Program-made: the position numbers and the translations under genes
In this document: piece by piece, positions 7,781 through 16,308 of the stretch
How positions within the stretch are numbered: the first letter of the stretch is position 1
Layout of the letters: each line of letters opens with the position of its first letter
Notes under the pieces: generated by a model
What the model was told of the DNA's origin: nothing
What the model saw: the letters and a program-made list of their open reading frames with translations, nothing else
The model's database searches: none
Origin: JAYPAN01 sp049597955
Lineage (GTDB): Bacteria > Pseudomonadota > Alphaproteobacteria > RS24
Length of the DNA stretch: 64,000 bases
Direction of reading: 5' to 3'
Assembly: GCA_049597955.1 (NCBI GenBank)
Contig: JBMYND010000003.1
Coordinates: 124,001 to 188,000, forward strand

Positions 7781-8515
7781 ATGGAGCGCAAAACCATCGA
7801 CCCGTTAAATCTCATTCTTCTGGTGATTGTCGTGTTTATCGGCTTCAAATTGCGCAGCGTGTTGGGCCTGCGCAATGACGAAGATGCGCGCCATGACCGG
7901 TCAAATGCCTATCGGCTCAATCGCGATGCATTTTCCGGCGCCCCAAAAGACGATAATGCCAATCAGACCCAAGAGGATAAACCGGCGACAGATAATGTCA
8001 CGCCGCTTGAGCAGGCCAGGCCGGAAACAGCACAAGCATCCGGCGAGGAAAGCAGGGTTGCCGGCGAGACGCCACCGGATGGGCGCGGGCTGGCTTTTTT
8101 CCGCGATTATCTGCCCGATTTTAACGAAGGCGTGTTTCTTGAGGGCGCGCGCAGCGCCTATGGCATTGTGCTCGAGGCCTTTGCCGCGGGCAATCTGGAC
8201 AAGGCGGAAGTTTTTCTTGATGAGGCAGTCTATCAGGGCTTTGCCGAGGCGATTGCAGCGCGCGAAAAAGACGGGCTGGAATTGCACACGGAGATATTGC
8301 AGCTTGACCGGCCAATGATTGAAGATGCGATTTTTGAAAATGGCATTATGCGTCTGGAAGTGCGCTATCGGGCCGAAATTATTTCTTATGTGAAAGCCAA
8401 AGGGGCCGATGAAACGCCGCCTGACCCCAGCATCAGCCGCGATTTATGGATATTTGAGCGCCCGTTTGATGCGCCGGAAAATAGCTGGAAACTGGTCGCG
8501 ACCAGCGCCGAATAG
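7781..8515 (+). CDS. Tim44-like (TimA) domain membrane protein
   Basis: 244 residues. One N-terminal hydrophobic segment (about 8-25) anchors the protein; a charged, disordered linker rich in Gln, Glu and Thr follows (about 30-95), and the C-terminal 150 residues form the Tim44/mL45 fold (FLEGARSAYGIVLEAFAAGN, VRYRAEIISYVKA, DLWIFERPFD). Bacterial relatives are associated with the inner membrane; Tim44 in mitochondria tethers import Hsp70. The function in bacteria is not settled. It sits between fxsA and the Smr gene; the mltA gene often found between them is missing here. Confidence 0.87.
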   Translation: MERKTIDPLNLILLVIVVFIGFKLRSVLGLRNDEDARHDRSNAYRLNRDAFSGAPKDDNANQTQEDKPATDNVTPLEQARPETAQASGEESRVAGETPPDGRGLAFFRDYLPDFNEGVFLEGARSAYGIVLEAFAAGNLDKAEVFLDEAVYQGFAEAIAAREKDGLELHTEILQLDRPMIEDAIFENGIMRLEVRYRAEIISYVKAKGADETPPDPSISRDLWIFERPFDAPENSWKLVATSAE

Positions 8516-8528
8516 GCGTGCATCTGTC

Positions 8529-9161
8529 ATGCGCGACAAGGCAAAGCCCCCCAAATCTGAAAAACCGGCCAAATCGGGTGATTTGTCTGGGAACGATTTG
8601 TCTGAGGGCGATTTGGCGCTTTGGAACCGGCTGGCGGGAACAGCCACGCCCTTGCCGGAAACCCGGCGCGCCTATCATATTGCGGCGGCATCAGCTCGAC
8701 CCGCGCCGCCCAAACCGTTCCATGCACAAGGCAGAAAACAGGCCGCGCCAATAGCTGACAAGCAAGCCAAACCAGCCCCGCCCAAGCGCGCCTTGGTGCC
8801 GGAAGCGCGGATTGACCCGAATTTGCGCCGTCGCCTGCAAAAAAACCGCCAGCCGATTGATGCAACCCTTGATTTGCACGGGATGACTGCCGCACAGGCG
8901 CAAAAAAGCCTGACGCAATTTATCATGGCGCAAAGCGCCGCCGGGCATAAATTTGTTTTGTTGGTCACCGGCAAAGGGGCGGGCGGTAAGGGCGTTTTGC
9001 GGCGGCTGGTGCCGGAGTGGCTGAATATGGCGCCCTTGTCGCCCTATATTGTGGCCTTTGGCGCGGCGGCAGTGGTACATGGCGGCAGCGGCGCGCTTTA
9101 TGTGCATTTGCGCACCAAGCGTGCCGGCAGCGATGGGCGCGCCTCAAACGCTGCGCGATAA
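8529..9161 (+). CDS. Smr/MutS2-type DNA- or RNA-nuclease domain protein
   Basis: 210 residues. The first 100 are a disordered, Lys/Pro/Ala-rich region. The Smr domain covers about 110-197, with the hallmarks LDLHGMT (114-120), LLVTGKG (144-150) and HGGSGALYVHLR (184-195, in place of the usual GGxGALYVLLR). Stand-alone Smr proteins are thought to nick nucleic acids; no biological role is assigned for this one. The ATG at 8529 is chosen because it begins just after the Tim44-like stop at 8515 and the family alignment needs no more sequence. Confidence 0.88.
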   Translation: MRDKAKPPKSEKPAKSGDLSGNDLSEGDLALWNRLAGTATPLPETRRAYHIAAASARPAPPKPFHAQGRKQAAPIADKQAKPAPPKRALVPEARIDPNLRRRLQKNRQPIDATLDLHGMTAAQAQKSLTQFIMAQSAAGHKFVLLVTGKGAGGKGVLRRLVPEWLNMAPLSPYIVAFGAAAVVHGGSGALYVHLRTKRAGSDGRASNAAR

Positions 9162-9190
9162 GCCGATTATTCGCTTTGATAAAGCCGAAA

Positions 9191-9210
9191 GGGTTTGCTA
9201 AAACAAGCCC
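9191..9210. repeat. Hairpin ahead of the histidine cluster
   Basis: GGGTTTG (9191-9197) and CAAGCCC (9204-9210) form a 7-bp stem (one G-T pair) with a 6-base loop, between the Smr gene and hisB. No T-tract and no histidine-rich leader peptide were found nearby, so neither a classical terminator nor a his attenuator is supported. Confidence 0.35.
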
Positions 9211-9262
9211 ATGACAGCAGCTCGGCGGCCCCTCGCCCGGCGCAGCGAAGGATTTAAGTTTT

Positions 9263-9862
9263 ATGAGTGGACGCACAGCGCAAAAATCGCGCGACACCAA
9301 GGAAACCCAAGTTTCCGTTTCGGTCAATCTCGATGGCACGGGCGATTATCAGGTAAATACCGGCATTGGCTTTCTTGACCACATGCTGGAGCAATTGTCG
9401 CGCCACTCGCTGATTGACCTGAAAGTCGAAGCCAAGGGCGATTTGCACATTGATTTCCACCACACAACGGAAGATACCGGCATTGTGATTGGCGAGGCTG
9501 TGCGCGAGGCGTTGGGCGATTTCAAAGGGCTGACCCGCTATGGCAGCGCCACCATCCCAATGGATGAAACCTGCACGCGCGTTTCGCTTGATGTGTCGCA
9601 ACGTCCCTATCTGATTTGGCGGGTTAATCTGTCCAAGCCGAAACTGGGCGATATGGACACGGAATTGTTCAAGGAATGGTTTCAGGCATTTGCGCAAGCA
9701 GCGGGCATTACGCTGCATGTCGAAAATCTCTATGGCGAGAATAATCACCATATTGTCGAGAGCTGTTATAAGGGGCTGGCGCGCGCTTTGCGCCAAGCCA
9801 TTGAAATTGACCCGCGCAAGGCAGATGCCGTGCCATCCACAAAAGGCGTGCTGGGCAGTTAA
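9263..9862 (+). CDS. hisB: Imidazoleglycerol-phosphate dehydratase
   Basis: 199 residues, the monofunctional HisB type without the N-terminal phosphatase found in E. coli. Manganese-binding motifs DFHHTTED (64-71) and NNHHIVES (near 165-172) are intact, as is GIGFLDHML (34-42). It dehydrates imidazoleglycerol phosphate to imidazoleacetol phosphate in histidine synthesis. It opens a run hisB-hisH-hisA-hisF-hisE with tight spacing. hisG, hisD and hisC are not in the window. Confidence 0.97.
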   Translation: MSGRTAQKSRDTKETQVSVSVNLDGTGDYQVNTGIGFLDHMLEQLSRHSLIDLKVEAKGDLHIDFHHTTEDTGIVIGEAVREALGDFKGLTRYGSATIPMDETCTRVSLDVSQRPYLIWRVNLSKPKLGDMDTELFKEWFQAFAQAAGITLHVENLYGENNHHIVESCYKGLARALRQAIEIDPRKADAVPSTKGVLGS

Positions 9863-9879
9863 GCTGACGGATTGGGCAG

Positions 9880-10515
9880 TTGAGCATTGCATTGATTGAT
9901 TATGGCTCGGGCAATCTGCGCTCGGCGGAAAAGGCTTTTGCCAAAATGGCCAGCCTGGCCAAATCGCCGCGCGCTGTATCTGTCACTGCCGACCCCGATA
10001 TGGTCGCGCGCGCCGCGCATATTGTTCTGCCCGGGGTTGGCGCTTTTGGCGATTGCGCGGCAGGCTTGCGCGCCATTGACGGCATGACGGAGGCTTTGCA
10101 AACCCGCATTTGTGAGCAAGGCTATCCGTTTCTCGGCATATGTGTCGGCATGCAATTGACCTGCGCGACCGGGCTTGAGCGCGGCACGCATGACGGGCTG
10201 GGCTGGATTGGCGGCACAGTCGAGGCGCTGGCCGTGCCGGACGGGTTGAAAGTGCCGCATATGGGCTGGAATGAGCTGGCTGTGACGCAGCCACATCCGG
10301 TTTTTGACGGGCTGGACGGCGCGCATGCTTATTTTGTGCATGGCTATGCCGCCCGCCCCGATGACCCAAACCATATTGCGGCGACAACAAATTATGGCGG
10401 CGATATTGTCGCCGCATTGGCACGCGACAATATATGCGGCACGCAATTTCACCCCGAAAAAAGCCAGCAAACGGGCTTGCGGCTGATTGCTAATTTTCTG
10501 GACTGGATGCCATGA
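9880..10515 (+). CDS. hisH: Imidazole glycerol phosphate synthase, glutaminase subunit HisH
   Basis: 211 residues with a full class I glutamine amidotransferase triad: Cys88 in GICVGMQL, and His191 and Glu193 in FHPEKSQ. It supplies ammonia to HisF to form imidazole glycerol phosphate and AICAR. The start codon is TTG at 9880: homology begins exactly with SIALIDYGSGN and no ATG or GTG lies between the hisB stop and that point in frame. The stop overlaps the hisA start as ATGA. Confidence 0.95.
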   Translation: MSIALIDYGSGNLRSAEKAFAKMASLAKSPRAVSVTADPDMVARAAHIVLPGVGAFGDCAAGLRAIDGMTEALQTRICEQGYPFLGICVGMQLTCATGLERGTHDGLGWIGGTVEALAVPDGLKVPHMGWNELAVTQPHPVFDGLDGAHAYFVHGYAARPDDPNHIAATTNYGGDIVAALARDNICGTQFHPEKSQQTGLRLIANFLDWMP

Positions 10516-11240
10516 TTTTATTTCCCGCCATTGATTTGAAAGAAGGCCAATGCGTGCGCTTGCAACAAGGCGATATGGCGCGTGCCACTGTGTTTCACGA
10601 CAATCCGGCAGCGCAAGCGGCGGCGTTTGCCGCGCAAGGCTTTTCGCATTTGCACATTGTCGATTTGGACGGCGCCTTTGCCGGAGCGCCGGTTAATCGC
10701 GCGGCGGTTGAGGCGATATTGGCGGCCAGCCCGGCCCAAACCCAGCTTGGCGGTGGCATCAGGGATATGGCAACCATTGAAGCTTGGCTGTCAGCCGGTA
10801 TCGGGCGGGTGATTTTGGGAACCGCTGCCGTGCGCGACCCGCAATTGGTGATGGATGCGTGCCGCGCCTTTGCTGGACAGGTCGCTGTCGGCATTGATGC
10901 GCGTGACGGGCTTGTCGCGGTCGAAGGATGGGCCGAGACCGGCGAAATTACGGCGGTCGATTTGGCGCGCCGCTTTGAAGATGTCGGCGTGGCCTGTTTG
11001 ATTTACACCGATATTGACCGCGACGGCATGTTGCAGGGGGTCAATATTGCAGCAACCGCCGCGCTGGCACAGGCGGTGACGATACCGGTGATTGCCTCGG
11101 GCGGCCTGGCCGGTATTGAAGATGTCAAAGCCTTGTTGCCGCATGAAAGCGATGGCGTGATTGGCGCGATTTCAGGCCGCGCGCTTTATGATGGCCGACT
11201 TGATGCCGCCGAAGTGCTGGCACTGGACGGGGTGGCCTAA
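10512..11240 (+). CDS. hisA: Phosphoribosylformimino-5-aminoimidazole carboxamide ribotide isomerase
   Basis: 242 residues, a half-barrel-duplicated TIM barrel. Catalytic Asp8 lies in FPAIDLKEG and the second acid in YTDIDRDGM; the phosphate-binding loops GGGIRD and ASGGLAGIED are present. It converts ProFAR to PRFAR by Amadori rearrangement. It overlaps hisH by 4 bases and hisF by 1 base. Confidence 0.97.
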   Translation: MILFPAIDLKEGQCVRLQQGDMARATVFHDNPAAQAAAFAAQGFSHLHIVDLDGAFAGAPVNRAAVEAILAASPAQTQLGGGIRDMATIEAWLSAGIGRVILGTAAVRDPQLVMDACRAFAGQVAVGIDARDGLVAVEGWAETGEITAVDLARRFEDVGVACLIYTDIDRDGMLQGVNIAATAALAQAVTIPVIASGGLAGIEDVKALLPHESDGVIGAISGRALYDGRLDAAEVLALDGVA

Positions 11241-12007
11241 TGCTGAAAGTGCGCGTCATACCCTGTCTCGACGTGCATGAAGGGCGCGTTGTGAAAGGCG
11301 TCAATTTTGTTGATTTGGTTGATGCCGGCGACCCGGTGGCCGCCGCGCAAGCCTATGATGCGGCCAGTGCGGATGAGCTGTGCTTTCTCGATATTTCTGC
11401 CTCGCATGAAAACCGCGCCACGCTGATTGATGTGGTGCGCGCCACGGCTGAGCAATGTTTTATGCCGCTGACGGTGGGCGGGGGCGTGCGCACAATAGAT
11501 GATGTGCGCAATTTGCTGCTGGCCGGTGCGGATAAAGTTTCGTTCAACACGGCGGCGGTCAACAATCCCGATGTGGTGGCCCAAGCGTCGCATAAATTTG
11601 GCGCGCAATGCATTGTTGTGGCGATTGACGCCAAACAGGTGGACACGCAGCGTTGGGAGATTTTCACCCATGGCGGGCGCAAGGCGACCGGTATTGAGGC
11701 TGTCGGTTTCGCCCGGCAAATGGCGGAATATGGCGCTGGTGAGATTTTGCTGACGTCCATGGATCGCGACGGCACCAGGGCCGGTTATGATTTGGCGCTC
11801 ACCCGCGCCATTGCCGATGCCGTGCCGGTGCCGGTGATTGCGTCGGGCGGTGTCGGCAATTTGAATCATTTGATTGACGGCGTGCGCGAGGGCCATGCCA
11901 GCGCCGTGCTGGCGGCATCAATTTTCCATTTCGGCACTTATTCCATCGCTGAGGCCAAACAGGCTATGGCCGATGCCGGTCTGGCAATGCGTCTGGCGGC
12001 GCCCTGA
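11240..12007 (+). CDS. hisF: Imidazole glycerol phosphate synthase, cyclase subunit HisF
   Basis: 255 residues. The N terminus RVIPCLDVHEGRVVKGVNF contains the general-acid Asp11, the second acid is in LLTSMDRDGTRAGYD, and both phosphate loops (GGGVRT, ASGGVGN) are intact. It works with HisH to close the imidazole ring. The hisA stop and hisF start overlap as TAATG, which points to translational coupling. Confidence 0.97.
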   Translation: MLKVRVIPCLDVHEGRVVKGVNFVDLVDAGDPVAAAQAYDAASADELCFLDISASHENRATLIDVVRATAEQCFMPLTVGGGVRTIDDVRNLLLAGADKVSFNTAAVNNPDVVAQASHKFGAQCIVVAIDAKQVDTQRWEIFTHGGRKATGIEAVGFARQMAEYGAGEILLTSMDRDGTRAGYDLALTRAIADAVPVPVIASGGVGNLNHLIDGVREGHASAVLAASIFHFGTYSIAEAKQAMADAGLAMRLAAP

Positions 12008-12117
12008 TGCCTCTTGACGCGGCAGCGCCTGCGCCATAAACGGGCTTGGATTGGCCGGTGCTTTCTGATAGAGCAGGGTTTGACAGCGATGACAGCGCCT
12101 TGGGGGGAGAGGTCAAA

Positions 12118-12450
12118 GTGACATCTGAGCAATTAGACAAGCTGTTTGCCGAGATTGAAAAGCGGCGCAGCGCCGCGCCTGACAGCAGCTATTCCGCACA
12201 ATTACTGGCTGATTTGCCGCGCGCCACCCGCAAGCTGGGCGAGGAGGCGGTGGAAACCATTATCGCCGCCTTGCAGCAGGATGACGCCGCCCTGACCGCC
12301 GAAGCGGCTGATTTGCTTTATCATTTGCTGGTCGTGCTGGCCGCGCGCAATATCGCGCTGGGCGATGTCATGCAGGTCTTGGCCGAACGTCAAGGTGTTT
12401 CCGGCCTTGCTGAAAAAGCGGCGCGCAGGCAACAGGGCGACAATGACTGA
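12118..12450 (+). CDS. hisE: Phosphoribosyl-ATP pyrophosphatase
   Basis: 110 residues from a GTG at 12118, the length of stand-alone HisE. The MazG-like core carries RATRKLGEEAVETIIAAL and EAADLLYHLLVVL with the metal-binding acidic residues. The frame is also open from an ATG at 12046, but that adds a non-conserved stretch; GGGGGGAGAGG just before 12118 supports the GTG. It hydrolyses phosphoribosyl-ATP to the monophosphate. The 110-base gap after hisF is the largest within the cluster. hisE overlaps coaA by 8 bases. Confidence 0.92.
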   Translation: MTSEQLDKLFAEIEKRRSAAPDSSYSAQLLADLPRATRKLGEEAVETIIAALQQDDAALTAEAADLLYHLLVVLAARNIALGDVMQVLAERQGVSGLAEKAARRQQGDND

Positions 12451-13393
12451 GAAAAATTCAAAAACCCTGTCGCCCTATCGTTCTTTTACCGCTGAGGAAT
12501 GGTCACGCCTGCGCCAAGATACGGAAATGACCCTGACCGAGCAGGAATTGGAAAAACTGCGCGGGCTTGGCGAGACCGTATCGCTGAAAGAGGTGGAAGA
12601 GATTTATTTGCCCCTGTCGCGCCTTTTGAGCCTGTATGTTGAAGGCACGCAAAATCTTCACGGCGTGACCAATCAGTTTTTGGGGCGGGAGACGAAAGTC
12701 CCGTTTATTATTGGCGTGGCCGGCTCGGTCGCCGTTGGCAAAAGCACAACCTCGCGTATTTTGCGCGAAATGTTGGCGCGCTGGCCGTCGCATCCGCAAG
12801 TTCAATTGCTGACGACAGACGGGTTTCTTTACCCCAATGCGGTGCTTGAAGAGCGCAATCTCATGCAGCGCAAGGGTTTTCCGGAAAGTTTTGATTTGCG
12901 CAAATTGCTCGGCTTTTTGTCGAAAGTTAAATCCGGCGCGCCGGTTGCGACCGCGCCGGTCTATTCGCATATTGCTTATGATATTCTGCCCGATGAACAG
13001 GTCAATGTTGCCCAGCCCGACATTTTGATTGTTGAGGGGTTGAATGTGCTGCAACCGGCCATTATGGCCGAGGCCGATAATGAGATACCCTTTGTTTCTG
13101 ATTATTTTGATTTCTCAATTTATATTGATGCCGAGGCCGACATCATCCAGCGTTGGTATGTTGAGCGTTTTATGTCTTTGCGCGAAACGGCTTTCCGCCA
13201 GCCCGGTGCCTATTTCAAACGCTATGCCGATTTAAGCGACGCGCAGGCAGAAGAAACCGCGATTGATATTTGGACACGCATTAATTTGGCCAATTTGTCG
13301 GAAAATATTCTGCCGACACGCGGGCGCGCCGACCTGATTTTGCACAAAAGCACGGATCACGCGATTGACCGCGTGATGCTGCGCAAAATCTGA
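12443..13393 (+). CDS. coaA: Pantothenate kinase, type I (CoaA)
   Basis: 316 residues, as expected for type I bacterial PanK. Walker A is GVAGSVAVGKST (91-102); SPYRSFTAEEW (10-20) and the pantothenate-binding TTDGFLYPN and RKGFPESFD are present. It phosphorylates pantothenate, the first and often rate-limiting CoA step, and is normally inhibited by CoA. It follows hisE with an 8-base overlap, the layout seen in many alphaproteobacteria. It converges with the kinase remnant at 13407. Confidence 0.96.
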   Translation: MTEKNSKTLSPYRSFTAEEWSRLRQDTEMTLTEQELEKLRGLGETVSLKEVEEIYLPLSRLLSLYVEGTQNLHGVTNQFLGRETKVPFIIGVAGSVAVGKSTTSRILREMLARWPSHPQVQLLTTDGFLYPNAVLEERNLMQRKGFPESFDLRKLLGFLSKVKSGAPVATAPVYSHIAYDILPDEQVNVAQPDILIVEGLNVLQPAIMAEADNEIPFVSDYFDFSIYIDAEADIIQRWYVERFMSLRETAFRQPGAYFKRYADLSDAQAEETAIDIWTRINLANLSENILPTRGRADLILHKSTDHAIDRVMLRKI

Positions 13394-13406
13394 CTTAAAT
13401 CTGCCG

Positions 13407-14409
13407 CTATAGTGACAGGCCGTGGCGCTGCATCAGCGCCGCCAAATCGCTTTGCGGGCGCGGCCCGAAATGGCGAATGACTTCGCTGGCCATGACCACG
13501 CCAAGCCCCGCCGCTTGCGCCGGTGTCTGACCATTGACCAATCCGGCGAAAAATCCGGCGGCGAATTGGTCGCCCGCACCTGTCAAATCCTGCACATCAT
13601 CAACCGGCAGGGCAGGCACGCGCTCAACCGTGTCATGGTCAATCACCATCGCCCTCGGCGCTCATGGTGATGACGCCAAGCAGGCCAAGCCCGCGCATAC
13701 CGGCAATCACTTCGTCAAAATTGTCAGTCTCAAACAGCGCATGGGCTTCGGCCAGATTGGCCAGCACAATATCAATATCTTCTGTCAGGAGCCTGTGAAA
13801 GGCGGCGCGGTGGCGGTCAACGCAATAGGCATCGGCCAGCGAAAAAGCGGCTTGCCCGCCCTGCGCGCGCACTTGGCGGGCGGCCTGTGTGAAGGCAGCG
13901 CGACCCGGCTCGGCATCCCAAATATAGCCCTCGGCAAAAACCAGACCGGTTTGTGCCAGCAAATCAGCGTTCAAATCTTCCGGCCCGGTTGTTACTGACG
14001 CACCCAAAACCGTATGCATGGTGCGCTCGGCATCGGGTGTGACTAGAACCAGGCAATGGCCGGTCGGATGGGCGGCGGCATCAAGCGGCGTGACCGGAAA
14101 CCGCACCCCCAAATCGGTCATGCTGTCGGCGAATAAAGCGCCGAGCGCATCATCGCCGATTTTGCCGATAAAGCCGGTTTCCTGCCCCAAAGCGGCCAGA
14201 CCGGCAATTGTATTGGCGGCAGAGCCACCGGCGCGCTGTGTGTGGACATGCAGCTTGTCGCGCATGGCCAGCGAGCGTTCGGCGTCAATCAGCGACATGG
14301 AGGCTTTTGGGCTGCCAAGCGCCTGCAAACCGGCATCGTCAATATCGGCAAATAAATCCACCAGCGCGGCACCCATGCCGGTAATTAATTTCGGGGCAGT
14401 TTGGGACAT
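13407..14409 (-). pseudogene. PfkB-family sugar/adenosine-type kinase, disrupted by a frame change
   Basis: Two minus-strand frames together make one PfkB kinase. The first (14409 to 13639, 256 residues) has the N-terminal motif GGSAANTIAGLAALGQ and ends after ITMSAEGDGD. The second (13649 to 13407, 80 residues) begins MVIDHDTVERV and carries the catalytic motif DLTGAGDQFAAGFFAG. The break lies near 13650-13658; inserting two bases or removing one restores a continuous protein of about 330 residues. No homopolymer or slippery site is visible. The N-terminal part resembles alphaproteobacterial adenosine kinases. It may be a recent mutation, a sequencing error or a split gene; the remainder looks under selection. 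Substrate uncertain. Confidence 0.8.
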
Positions 14410-14448
14410 GCAAGAGTCTCCTGTGTCAAAATCGGGCTTTGGGTCAAA

Positions 14449-15090
14449 TCAGGTCAGGCGGGTTTTGGCTTTGAAACGACAAATATCATGCACGCGGCAG
14501 TCCGGACATTTGGGTTTGCGCGCGACGCATATATAGCGGCCATGCAGAATAAGCCAATGATGCGCATGTTGGCGATACGGTTCCGGCACGCGTTTGTCCA
14601 GTTTTTTTTCAACTTCCAGCACGGTTTTGCCCGGCGCGAGGCCAGTGCGGTTGGACAGGCGGAAAACATGGGTATCGACTGCAAAAGTGGCCTCGCCAAA
14701 GGCGACATTCATCACCACATTGGCGGTTTTGCGGCCAACACCGGGCAGGCTGGTCAGCGTGTCGCGGTCGCGCGGCACTTGCCCGTCATGCGCGTCGAGC
14801 AGTTTTTGGGACAGGGCAAATACATTTTTCGCTTTATTGCGGTAGAGGCCAATCGTTTTGATATGCGCGCGTATCACATCTTCGCCAAGCGCGACCATTT
14901 TGGCTGGCGTGTCGGCCTTGGCAAACAGCGCCTTTGTGGCTTTGTTGACGCCTTTATCGGTCGCTTGCGCCGACAGCACAACGGCGACCAGCAAGGTAAA
15001 TTCATTGGTGAAGGCCAGCTCGGTTTCCGGTGCCGGATCGGCCTCGGACAGGCGCTCAAAAAAAGTAGCAATATCAGCCTTTTTCATCAT
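14449..15090 (-). CDS. nth: Endonuclease III (DNA glycosylase/AP lyase)
   Basis: 213 residues. The helix-hairpin-helix is LPGVGRKTANVV with catalytic Lys121, the catalytic aspartate is Asp139 in VDTHVFRL, and the C terminus has the [4Fe-4S] ligand pattern C-x6-C-x2-C-x5-C in CVARKPKCPDCRVHDIC. It removes oxidised pyrimidines and cuts the abasic site. Two adjacent ATGs (15090, 15087) follow a GGGGTGAG ribosome-binding site; an ATG at 15102 is less likely. It is divergent from the DUF2244 gene, a common alphaproteobacterial pairing. Confidence 0.96.
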   Translation of the reverse strand: MMKKADIATFFERLSEADPAPETELAFTNEFTLLVAVVLSAQATDKGVNKATKALFAKADTPAKMVALGEDVIRAHIKTIGLYRNKAKNVFALSQKLLDAHDGQVPRDRDTLTSLPGVGRKTANVVMNVAFGEATFAVDTHVFRLSNRTGLAPGKTVLEVEKKLDKRVPEPYRQHAHHWLILHGRYICVARKPKCPDCRVHDICRFKAKTRLT

Positions 15091-15172
15091 CTCACCCCGC
15101 ATTGCGTCATTTGGCTTTCATGTGCGACATTGCCGCCCTTGCTGCGCGCGCATTACGCCCTAAAACATATAT

Positions 15173-15706
15173 ATGTCAAATGCAATGCCGCCCCATGAAA
15201 TGTCGCAGGCTGCCCGCCCTCTGGCGGATGATTTTTACCTGACTTTGCGCCCCAGCGTTTCGCTGTCACGGCAGGGCTTTCGCTTGCTGATGGTGATTTT
15301 CGCCGCGATTAGTTTTACCGTGGGCGGGTTTTTCTGGGCGCAGGGCGCATGGCCGGTCTTCGGCTTTTTCGGCCTTGATGTGGTGCTGCTTTATGGGTTT
15401 TTCAAATTGAATTATCGTGACGGCAAACGCAGTGAAATGCTGTTTATGCGCGACGGCAAGCTGGTTTTTGCGCGCGCCGCAAGCTCCGGCGAGACGCGCC
15501 AATGGGTGTTTGACCCCTATTGGGTGCGCGTCAAGCTGACCGGTCGGCAAGGCGTAGATGACGAGGCGACGGCGCTGATTTTGTCCTCGCATGGTCAATA
15601 TGTATCGGTCGGGGCGTTTCTGGCACCGGAGGAGCGCGCCAGCTTGGCCGCCACTTTGCAAATCACCTTGGCCAATTGGCGCAATCGTCCGCCGCAATTG
15701 GCTTGA
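15173..15706 (+). CDS. DUF2244 membrane protein
   Basis: 177 residues. Two hydrophobic segments lie at about 37-57 and 60-80 (LLMVIFAAISFTVGGFFWA and VFGFFGLDVVLLYGFF), followed by a soluble C-terminal domain with LNYRDGKRSE, WVRVKL and GAFLAPEER, all typical of DUF2244. Function is unknown. The gene is often divergent from nth in alphaproteobacteria, as here. Confidence 0.85.
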   Translation: MSNAMPPHEMSQAARPLADDFYLTLRPSVSLSRQGFRLLMVIFAAISFTVGGFFWAQGAWPVFGFFGLDVVLLYGFFKLNYRDGKRSEMLFMRDGKLVFARAASSGETRQWVFDPYWVRVKLTGRQGVDDEATALILSSHGQYVSVGAFLAPEERASLAATLQITLANWRNRPPQLA

Positions 15707-15760
15707 ATTTGCATCATCGGGCAATTGTGCTAATGTTATCCGGCAATAAGGGAAACAATC

Positions 15761-16285
15761 ATGCCCCAAAACAGATATTTGGATAAATCAAAACTGCGCG
15801 GCCTGACGCTTTTGTGCCACCGCGCCGCACCGACCCCTTTCGGGCCTGCCCTGTTATTGGCGAGCGCGGCGGGGGAAGTCGCATTTTTGGGGTTTTGCGG
15901 GCAAGCCCGCGCGAAACGGGAAATCAGCGCCTTGCGCAATGGCTGGTCGCTGGCGGCGATAGATGAACAGCCCGACAAATTGGCAAAGCTGGCACGAGCG
16001 GCTTTTTCTGCCGCGCCGCCCCCGCTTTTGCTGGCCGGCACGCCGTTTCAGCACAAAGTCTGGCGCGCCTTGCTGCGCATCAAGCCCGGCACGACCACCA
16101 GCTATGGCGCGCTGGCCAAAAAACTCAACACCGCGCCGCGTGCTTTGGGCGGGGCGGTTGGTGCCAATCCGGTCTCTTATTTGGTGCCTTGCCATCGCGT
16201 GTTGGATGGCACGGGCGGGCTGAACGGCTATCGTTGGGGCTTGGGCGTGAAACGCCAATTATTGCAGGCCGAAGGCGCGCTCTGA
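15761..16285 (+). CDS. ogt: Methylated-DNA-[protein]-cysteine S-methyltransferase
   Basis: 174 residues. The methyl-acceptor is Cys144 in VPCHRVL, preceded by TPFQHKVWRALLRIKPGTTTSYG and GANPVSYL, and followed by GGLNGYRWG, the standard order of the Ogt/Ada C-terminal domain. It removes O6-alkylguanine damage by suicidal transfer of the alkyl group. The N-terminal 80 residues are a divergent RNase H-like domain. Its stop lies inside a 14-bp duplication (16281-16308) that reaches the end of convergent gpmA. Confidence 0.93.
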   Translation: MPQNRYLDKSKLRGLTLLCHRAAPTPFGPALLLASAAGEVAFLGFCGQARAKREISALRNGWSLAAIDEQPDKLAKLARAAFSAAPPPLLLAGTPFQHKVWRALLRIKPGTTTSYGALAKKLNTAPRALGGAVGANPVSYLVPCHRVLDGTGGLNGYRWGLGVKRQLLQAEGAL

Positions 16286-16308
16286 CAAAACCCCTCTGAC
16301 AAAACTTC
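16281..16308. repeat. 14-bp tandem duplication between convergent ogt and gpmA
   Basis: TCTGACAAAACCCC (16281-16294) is followed by TCTGACAAAACTTC (16295-16308). The first copy holds the ogt TGA stop; the second reaches the gpmA stop. The 14-bp period is the same as in the array between alkB and grpE. Confidence 0.7.
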
